6,529 nt of DNA from Acetobacteraceae bacterium (GTDB taxonomy: Bacteria > Pseudomonadota > Alphaproteobacteria > Acetobacterales > Acetobacteraceae). Shown one piece after another: positions 1 to 4,613 of the stretch (position 1 is its first letter; every line of letters starts with the position of its first letter). The stretch covers positions 1-6,529 of the forward strand of contig JANXRT010000137.1 of NCBI GenBank assembly GCA_025356735.1, read 5' to 3'. The notes beneath the pieces were generated by a model, which was given only the letters and a program-made list of their open reading frames with translations, made no database searches and was not told where the DNA came from. The translations under genes and the position numbers were made by a program.

Positions 1-535
1 GGCGGCGATAGGCCTCGACGACGATGCCGATCGCGCTGCGTGGCTGCTTGGGCGTTGCAAGGTCGAGGCGGATCAGATCATGGCCGGGATCGAGCACCTT
101 GGTCGCCGGATTGAGGCAGTAGCCGTTCTCGGTAACGGTGAGGCTGACGATGCGCACGCCCTGCCGGTCGATTGCCGCCAGCAGCGCCTGGGAATCCTCG
201 CCGGCGAAAATGATTTCCGTCAGCGATCCGACCACGGTCACAGTTTCGGCGTCGAAGCTCCGCTCGACAAGGGTAAAAAGCCAGTCCTGCGGTGCCAGGC
301 TGTCGCGCATCCGGCGGTCGCCCGGCATCAGCCCGGCGCCGACGATGCCCCAGGACAGCGCCTCGTCGTCGCCCTGCATCAGGTCGTGGGTGTATCGGGC
401 CATGTGGGCGCGGTGGAAGCCGCCGAGGCCGAGATGGACGATGCCGGGAGTGACGTGGGCCAGGTCGTAGACCGGCCGGTGAACGGTTGCCGGCAATGAA
501 GCAAGGGTATTCCGGCTCAGCGCATGGCTCACCAT
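1..535 (-). CDS. Mannitol dehydrogenase / fructuronate reductase family oxidoreductase, N-terminal part
   Basis: The minus strand is open from an ATG at 535-533 to the window edge, giving 178 residues with no stop. The protein has GLGGFHRAH at about residues 36-44, the dinucleotide-binding glycine loop of the long-chain polyol dehydrogenases. WGIVGAGLM follows at 62-70 and SLTVTENGY at 131-139, both typical of the N-terminal domain of mannitol 2-dehydrogenase, fructuronate reductase (UxuB) and tagaturonate reductase relatives. Family members are usually near 490 residues, so about two thirds, including the C-terminal catalytic domain, lies beyond the left edge. The expected role is NAD(P)-dependent interconversion of a ketose or ketouronate and its polyol or aldonate in the cytoplasm; the substrate cannot be told from this part. 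The start is supported by AAGGGAG six bases upstream. The gene is divergent from the glycosyltransferase gene to its right. Family assignment is firm. Confidence 0.9.
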   Translation of the reverse strand, partial: MVSHALSRNTLASLPATVHRPVYDLAHVTPGIVHLGLGGFHRAHMARYTHDLMQGDDEALSWGIVGAGLMPGDRRMRDSLAPQDWLFTLVERSFDAETVTVVGSLTEIIFAGEDSQALLAAIDRQGVRIVSLTVTENGYCLNPATKVLDPGHDLIRLDLATPKQPRSAIGIVVEAYRR

Positions 536-636
536 GAATCTCCCTTCTCGCCGCCGCCTGTCCGGGGCGATGCGTTCCTGCACCGCACCGGGCCGCATTG
601 CAACGTTTGCGCACGACGAGGGTTCTGCACTCCGTG
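536..636. promoter_or_regulatory. Divergent intergenic region with an imperfect AACGTT-centred dyad
   Basis: This stretch of about 100 nt separates the minus-strand polyol dehydrogenase from the plus-strand glycosyltransferase and should hold promoters for both. No convincing -35/-10 pair is visible on either strand. At 600-610 there is GCAACGTTTGC, centred on AACGTT. The right arm (TTTGCG, 606-611) matches a half-site of LacI/GalR-family operators, while the left arm is out of register by one base. LacI-type repressors often control polyol catabolism, so an operator is conceivable, but the match is weak. Confidence 0.35.
540..546 (-). promoter_or_regulatory. Ribosome binding site of the polyol dehydrogenase gene
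   Basis: On the minus strand AAGGGAG lies at 546-540, four bases before the ATG at 535 (ATTC between). It is a good Shine-Dalgarno match and decides the start of this edge-truncated gene. Confidence 0.6.
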
Positions 637-1644
637 ATGACCTTTCCCTCCCCCGCGGCGCCTCATGTCACCATTGTGCTGCCGGTCTATAACAGCGCCG
701 CCACGCTGATGCGGGCCATCCGCTCGGTGCTGGACCAGACTTTTCCGGGATTCGAGCTGCTGGTCGTCGACGACGGATCGACCGACAACAGCCTGGCCGT
801 CGCGCGCGACCTCGCCGCCGCCAACCCGCGCATCACGGTTGTCGCCATGCCTCAAAACGGCGGCAAGGCGCGGGCGATGAACCATGCCGCGACCCTCGCG
901 CGCGGCACCTGGATCGCCGTGCTCGATGCCGACGACCGCTATCTGCCGACCCGGCTCGCGACCCTGGTCGCAGCCGGCGACAGGCACGGCGTCGAGCTGG
1001 TGGCCGACAACCAGCTGCATTCGGACGACGCCACCGGCCAAGTGTTCCGCCAGGCCTTCGCGGCGACGGGGCCGGGCCGGGAGGTCGGGATCGCCGACTT
1101 CATCGCCCATTCCGACCCGGGCGCCACATTCGATTTCGGCATCCTCAAGCCGATGGTGCGCACGGATTTCCTGCGCCGCACCGGCCTCGCCTACCATCCC
1201 GGCGCCAAGCTCGCCGAGGATTTCTACTTCCTGATGGAGTTCTTCGCCGCCGGCGGGCGCGGCTGGCTGGTGCACGAGCCGCTCTACGAATGGACCCTGC
1301 CGTTCAGCCCGACCGCCCGCCGCTGGACCGGCACCGGCAGCGGCGCCTGGCGCTACGACTACCGCAACGCGCTGGAAACCAACCGGCATTTCCAGGACAG
1401 GCTGAAGAACACCGGCCGGCCGGAGCTGACCGCGCTGCTGCGCCGGCGGGAGCGGGAGTATCGCACCATGGTGCACTACCTCGACGCCCAGCGCGTGCTG
1501 GCCGACACCGGCAGCCGCCGCCGCGCGCTGGCGATCATCGCCGCCCACCCCGGCACCTGGACCCTGCTCGCCCGCCGCGTGGCCGGCCGCCTGGCCCGCC
1601 TCGCGGCCCGGTCGCCGGCGACGATACCGGGTTCCCATGCCTGA
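637..1644 (+). CDS. Glycosyltransferase family 2
   Basis: This 335-residue protein is a GT-A fold inverting glycosyltransferase. Visible motifs, in order, are PVYN at about residues 16-19, VVDDGSTD at 43-50 (nucleotide binding), NGGKARAMNHA at 74-84, and DADD at 97-100, the DXD-type metal and sugar-nucleotide site. An ED pair at 194-195 (KLAEDFYFLMEF) sits where the family carries its catalytic base region. No membrane segment is evident, so it is probably cytoplasmic, transferring a sugar from an NDP-sugar to a glycan or lipid-linked acceptor; donor and acceptor are unknown. I chose ATG 637. GTG 634 and TTG 598 are in frame upstream, and GAGGG at 618-622 is a somewhat distant ribosome site (11-14 nt), so the start is uncertain by a few codons. 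The last 8 nt overlap the next glycosyltransferase gene, implying one operon and coupled translation. The arginine/alanine-rich C-terminus (about 285-335) is not clearly part of the catalytic domain. Confidence 0.88.
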   Translation: MTFPSPAAPHVTIVLPVYNSAATLMRAIRSVLDQTFPGFELLVVDDGSTDNSLAVARDLAAANPRITVVAMPQNGGKARAMNHAATLARGTWIAVLDADDRYLPTRLATLVAAGDRHGVELVADNQLHSDDATGQVFRQAFAATGPGREVGIADFIAHSDPGATFDFGILKPMVRTDFLRRTGLAYHPGAKLAEDFYFLMEFFAAGGRGWLVHEPLYEWTLPFSPTARRWTGTGSGAWRYDYRNALETNRHFQDRLKNTGRPELTALLRRREREYRTMVHYLDAQRVLADTGSRRRALAIIAAHPGTWTLLARRVAGRLARLAARSPATIPGSHA

Positions 1645-2581
1645 GGGCGGTGCGAGAACCATCATCGTCACCGCCGGCGACAGCAAGGTGATGCCAACCC
1701 TGCAGGGCCTGATCCGCTCCCTCGAAGCTTTTCCCGAGCGCCACGGCGTGGAAATCGGCTGCCTGGATGTCGGCCAGACCGACGCCGACCGCGCCTGGCT
1801 AAGCGATCGCGGCGTCACCCTAGCCGTGCCGACCAGCCATCTCGGCGTGCCCGACAGCCGCCTCAAGCCCTATGAGCGGGCCTTCGTCGCGCGGCCGTTC
1901 CTGCGTGACTACTTCCCCGGACGCGACATCTACATCTGGATCGACTCCGATGTCTGGTTGCAGGGCTGGTGGGTGATCGACGCCTACCGGCAAGGCGCGC
2001 TCGATACCGGAATGGCGATTGCCCATGAACGCGAGCGCGCCTACGTGTTCCAGGGCTGGCTGCTGGCCTGGTTCGCCAAGCACATGGTGCTGGGCTACGG
2101 GCCGGTCGACGCGGCCTGGCTGCTGTCCCGCCCGCATCTGAACTCCGGGCTGTTCGCGATGCGCGCCGACAGCCCGCATTGGGACCTTTGGGTGCATCAC
2201 TACCAGGCCGCCTGGAACCGCACCGGAACGTTCAACCCGCACGACCAGTTCTCGATCAACCGGCTGGTCCATGGCGGTGCGCTGTCGCGGCCCACCGTGC
2301 AAACCACCATCCTGGGGCCGCGCTACAACTGGATCTGCGATCGTGGGCCGCCGATGTGGAACGACGCGGAAAACGCCTTGTGCGAGCCTTATCCGCCGTA
2401 TCGTGCCATCGGAGCGGTTCATCTGGCGGGGCCGGGCAAGACCACGGCCTATACCATCCGTCGCACCGGGGGTGGCAGCTTTGAGGCGAAATTGTTGTAT
2501 GGGGTCGCTGCGCCAGAAGAAGCAAGCTTGGGGCTCTGCCCCATACCCCGCCGGGGTAGCGCCCCGGTGCGCCTTACTTAG
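1637..2581 (+). CDS. GT8-like glycosyltransferase (DSD motif)
   Basis: The 314-residue product begins with a short strand (TIIVTAGD, 8-15) and has IYIWIDSDVWLQ at about 98-109, with DSD at 103-105 as the metal-binding DXD. It continues with LNSGLFAMR (168-176), HDQFSINRLV (202-211) and HLAGPGK (262-268). This order (DXD, NSG, DQ, then a late H.xGxxK) is that of GT8-type retaining glycosyltransferases, so an NDP-sugar-dependent transferase is likely; donor and acceptor are unknown. The ATG lies inside the end of the GT2 gene (8-nt overlap) without a clear Shine-Dalgarno, so translation is probably coupled. The stop overlaps that of the convergent minus-strand gene by 4 nt. The last 17 residues (298-314, from LGLCPIPRRG on) are encoded by a GC-rich stem-loop repeat and are probably not part of the conserved fold. 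Class is fairly sure; exact family membership is less so. Confidence 0.78.
   Translation: MPEGGARTIIVTAGDSKVMPTLQGLIRSLEAFPERHGVEIGCLDVGQTDADRAWLSDRGVTLAVPTSHLGVPDSRLKPYERAFVARPFLRDYFPGRDIYIWIDSDVWLQGWWVIDAYRQGALDTGMAIAHERERAYVFQGWLLAWFAKHMVLGYGPVDAAWLLSRPHLNSGLFAMRADSPHWDLWVHHYQAAWNRTGTFNPHDQFSINRLVHGGALSRPTVQTTILGPRYNWICDRGPPMWNDAENALCEPYPPYRAIGAVHLAGPGKTTAYTIRRTGGGSFEAKLLYGVAAPEEASLGLCPIPRRGSAPVRLT
2529..2567. terminator. GC-rich stem-loop repeat at a convergent junction (copy 1)
   Basis: TGGGGC at 2529-2534 pairs perfectly with GCCCCA at 2538-2543 around a 3-nt loop. Next to it, ACCCC (2545-2549) can pair with GGGGT (2553-2557), or alternatively CCGGGG (2551-2556) with CCCCGG (2562-2567). 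There is no T-run on either strand, so it is not a classical intrinsic terminator. Its place between two convergent genes suggests termination or mRNA 3'-end protection on both strands. It lies inside the last codons of the GT8-like gene. A near copy occurs at 4596-4610. Confidence 0.5.
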
Positions 2582-3471
2582 GTAGGCAGGTTCAGGCGGC
2601 GGCGGACGGTCAGCTCGAAGCTCGGCAGGGCCTGGCGCATCCACTGGCCCAGGCCGGTGGCGCCGCCCTCGCAGCGAATGCGCCAGTTCTCCACCATGCT
2701 CTGCATGACCAGCTCGGGATAGACATCGTCGAACAGGCGGAGGCTGCCGTCCTTGCGGAATTGCACCTCAAGGAACGATCCGGCGGGAGGGCAGAACCGC
2801 TTCCAGACGCCGAGCTTCACCACCCGGTCGTTCCAGAGATGCGTCGTGAAGGCCGACCGGCATAACTCCATGCACTCGTCGCGGTATTCCGGCAGGAACA
2901 TCTTCCACGACTGATCGTAATGCACCGGGAAGAAGAATCTGGGGTCATAGGCATGCTTCAGGATGGTCTGGCGGTCGAACACCGCGGTCAGCAGCCGCGG
3001 GCCGGTGGCGCCCCAGACCAGCTCCCGGTCGCGCAATGCCTCGGTGCGGGCGATCAGCGTGTCGAGCTTGGGATGCCGTCCGTCCAGCCGCATGATCGCG
3101 CCGCACACCGTCGCCGCATCCTCCTTGGCGATCAACTCGTCGTAGCGGGGCAACTCCAACGGACGCAGCAGCAGCATGTCGGTATCGACCCAAATATGGT
3201 CGGTCCGCCTGAACAGCTCGTAGCGGAACAGATCGGAAAAATGGCTGAGATTGGGCCGGCCCTTGATCAGGAAACGCCGCGCGTTTGGCTCATCGGTGAT
3301 CTCGCGCGCGTCACGCAACTCCACGCCGGCGGGCAGGTTGTCCATCGTGTCGTAGCTGAACACGGTGTAGCCGTAGCCGCGCGCCAGGAACGAGGTGATG
3401 CAGGCGGCCTCAAACGGCGAAATCGTCCGGCCGGCCCAGAAGGTCGCGAAGGAAGGTGTCGTCACGCTCAT
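2578..3471 (-). CDS. DXD glycosyltransferase, GT32 / alpha-1,4-galactosyltransferase-like
   Basis: The 297-residue protein opens with FWAGRTISPFE (about 11-21) and continues with SFLARGYGYTVFSYD (27-41), the usual start of capsular-type and A4GALT-like transferases. HFSDLFRYELF at 77-87 precedes WVDTDMLLLRPL at 94-105; DTD at 96-98 is the DXD motif. GATGPRLLT (154-162) and HLWN (211-214) correspond to the conserved GP-LLT and late H.W blocks of the sugar-binding DXD (Gly_transf_sug) group. The likely role is retaining transfer of a hexose from an NDP-sugar to a glycan in the cytoplasm; substrates are unknown. The ATG at 3471 fits the family's N-terminus, but its ribosome site is weak (GAGAG, 3482-3478). 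The gene is divergent from the uncharacterised gene at 3667 and convergent with the GT8-like gene, with stop codons overlapping by 4 nt. It is transcribed alone in this window. Confidence 0.82.
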   Translation of the reverse strand: MSVTTPSFATFWAGRTISPFEAACITSFLARGYGYTVFSYDTMDNLPAGVELRDAREITDEPNARRFLIKGRPNLSHFSDLFRYELFRRTDHIWVDTDMLLLRPLELPRYDELIAKEDAATVCGAIMRLDGRHPKLDTLIARTEALRDRELVWGATGPRLLTAVFDRQTILKHAYDPRFFFPVHYDQSWKMFLPEYRDECMELCRSAFTTHLWNDRVVKLGVWKRFCPPAGSFLEVQFRKDGSLRLFDDVYPELVMQSMVENWRIRCEGGATGLGQWMRQALPSFELTVRRRLNLPT

Positions 3472-3576
3472 GTCCGGCTCTCAACCCGCAATCCGCCCGG
3501 CCCGTGATGGCAACCGGTACAAGCATAACGGGCTGCCAACCGATCGGCTGCCGGTCACGGTGATGTTTTCGGCTTT

Positions 3577-3597
3577 TTATTGCGCAGTGCGCAATAA
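3577..3597. promoter_or_regulatory. Perfect 10+1+10 inverted repeat, putative operator
   Basis: TTATTGCGCA at 3577-3586 is followed by a single G and then its exact reverse complement TGCGCAATAA at 3588-3597. The half-site centres are about one helical turn apart, as expected for a dimeric repressor such as a TetR-, GntR- or PhaR-type protein. As RNA it could form at most a 9-bp stem with a 3-nt loop, and it has no following T-run on the plus strand, so a terminator is unlikely. It lies 106 nt upstream of the minus-strand glycosyltransferase start and 33-69 nt upstream of the possible plus-strand starts, so it could control one or both. Confidence 0.6.
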
Positions 3598-3652
3598 GCT
3601 CCGATATCGCAAAGGAGATCCAGGGAAAACGTGCAACGAAAACCATTTGAGC

Positions 3653-3657
3653 AAGGA
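3653..3657 (+). promoter_or_regulatory. Ribosome binding site favouring ATG 3667
   Basis: AAGGA at 3653-3657 lies nine bases before ATG 3667, a normal spacing. It competes with AAAGGAG (3611-3617), which is 13 nt before the in-frame GTG 3631. I favour the ATG, giving 306 residues rather than 318. Confidence 0.4.
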
Positions 3658-3666
3658 CGAAGTTTG

Positions 3667-4587
3667 ATGATGGCTCGGCAGGCGGTTTCCATGGCGTCGA
3701 GCTACGCCGTGATCTTTCGGACGCATTTCTGGGACGATTTCGCCCAGCGCCAGTTCGATCGCCTTCTGGCGCGCGTCAGTGCCGGCGATGTCTATGTCCT
3801 GGTGGACGAGACCAACGGCCGCGTCGAGGGCATCCAGCACGACCGGGTAGTCCGCGTGACGGAGCAGGACATGCTGGACATGGGTCTGCCGCGGGCGGGT
3901 ACCGGCAACCTGCTGTGGTTCAACGGAGACTATCCGCTCTATCGCTTCCTGCAGCTTCATGGCTCCTATGACTATTACCTGCAGCTTGAATACGACGTCG
4001 TCCTGAACACGGACATCGATCTGCTGGTCGGCCGCGCGGCCGTTGACGGCGTGGATTTCATCGGCCTGACCAAGGGCGAGCCGGTGCGGGAATGGGCCTG
4101 GCTGGCGACCTGCCAGGGCATCTACGATCCCGAGGAAATCCAGTACAAGCTGATCTGCCTGTCGCTGTTCTCGCACCGGGCACTGGCGGCACTCTCGGCG
4201 CGCCGGCTGGCAATGGCCGAGCAGCTGCGCCATTCGGTGATCGAGACCTGGCCTTTCTGCGAGGGCTTCATCGCCACCGAGATGGGGCGCGGCGACTTCG
4301 TCAGCGTCGAGCTGTCGCGCTATGTCGACACCGACGCCTATGACAGCTGGCCGCCTTTCGTCGAGAGCGACCTGCCGATGATGGCGGATCGCCCTGTCAT
4401 CCATCCCGTGCTTGACCCAGAGCGCTACGTCAGCAGCCTGTTGAAATACAAGGTCGGGCTGATCGGCTACATGGATGTGAACAGCCTGCTGCACCGCAAG
4501 CTGCGGCGCCTGCCGGCCGCCGCGTATATCTCGGCGCTGGTCAAATCGTTTGGCCGGAAAGCCGTTCGGAACCTGCGTTCCGCCTGA
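3667..4587 (+). CDS. Uncharacterised glycosyltransferase-like protein
   Basis: I do not recognise a named gene. The 306-residue product (318 if GTG 3631 is used) begins, after a short leader, with SYAVIFRTHFWDDFAQRQFDR (from about 12) and DVYVLVDETNG (41-51), alternating strand and helix as in a GT-A nucleotide-sugar fold. NGDYPLYRF follows at 86-94 and LQLEYDVVLN at 105-114. The EYD at 108-110 stands where other GT-A enzymes have DXD and may bind the metal. Then come VDFIGLTKGE (129-138), WPFCEGFIATEM (195-206) and VIHPVLDPERY (244-254). The tail (about 270-306) is basic. No signal peptide or clear membrane segment is seen. It is flanked by known glycosyltransferases, which supports but does not prove a transferase role. 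It has its own upstream region with a perfect palindrome, and a stem-loop follows its stop. The coding region itself is secure. Confidence 0.7.
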   Translation: MMARQAVSMASSYAVIFRTHFWDDFAQRQFDRLLARVSAGDVYVLVDETNGRVEGIQHDRVVRVTEQDMLDMGLPRAGTGNLLWFNGDYPLYRFLQLHGSYDYYLQLEYDVVLNTDIDLLVGRAAVDGVDFIGLTKGEPVREWAWLATCQGIYDPEEIQYKLICLSLFSHRALAALSARRLAMAEQLRHSVIETWPFCEGFIATEMGRGDFVSVELSRYVDTDAYDSWPPFVESDLPMMADRPVIHPVLDPERYVSSLLKYKVGLIGYMDVNSLLHRKLRRLPAAAYISALVKSFGRKAVRNLRSA

Positions 4588-4595
4588 AGGAAGGA

Positions 4596-4610
4596 TGGGG
4601 CTCCGCCCCA
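4596..4610. terminator. GC-rich stem-loop repeat at a convergent junction (copy 2)
   Basis: TGGGGC at 4596-4601 pairs perfectly with GCCCCA at 4605-4609/4610 around the loop TCC. It fills most of the 26-nt gap between the stop at 4587 and the convergent transporter stop at 4614. It matches the copy at 2529-2543 except for one loop base, and the similarity extends ten bases upstream. No T-run follows on either strand. A bidirectional transcription stop or 3'-end stabiliser is the likeliest role. Confidence 0.5.
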
Positions 4611-4613
4611 GGC

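Larger units (their letters stand above)
3472..3666. promoter_or_regulatory. Divergent intergenic region, AT-richer on its right side
   Basis: This is the longest non-coding stretch here (195 nt if the plus-strand gene starts at 3667). Besides the perfect palindrome at 3577-3597 it holds a second, imperfect dyad at 3535-3552 centred on CCGATCGG (14 of 18 positions symmetric). Possible but weak promoter elements are a minus-strand -10-like TATGCT at 3527-3522 without a good -35, and a plus-strand TTGCGC (3580-3585) spaced 17 nt from GATATC (3603-3608). AAAGGAG at 3611-3617 is a strong Shine-Dalgarno-like sequence, 13 nt before GTG 3631. Promoter calls are guesses; the intergenic status is clear. 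Confidence 0.5.

Noticed and set aside
80..499. Plus-strand open frame opposite the left-edge gene
   Set aside because: The minus-strand frame here encodes a clear polyol dehydrogenase N-terminus (GLGGFHRAH, SLTVTENGY), so the plus frame is a shadow.
529..1866. Long minus-strand open frame (445 codons) antisense to the GT2 and GT8-like genes
   Set aside because: Its translation is low-complexity, Gly/Ala/Arg/Gln-rich and without recognisable motifs, while the plus strand carries clear glycosyltransferase motifs. Long antisense frames are expected in GC-rich DNA.
1820..2644. Minus-strand open frame running across the convergent junction
   Set aside because: It is opposite the GT8-like gene and overlaps the end of the GT32-like gene in another frame. 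There is no motif and the composition is Pro/Gly/Arg-rich.
3577..3597. Intrinsic terminator reading of the palindrome
   Set aside because: It has a one-base spacer, an AT-rich stem base and no T-run after it on the plus strand. On the minus strand it is followed by A residues. It also lies upstream of both neighbouring genes, where an operator is more sensible.
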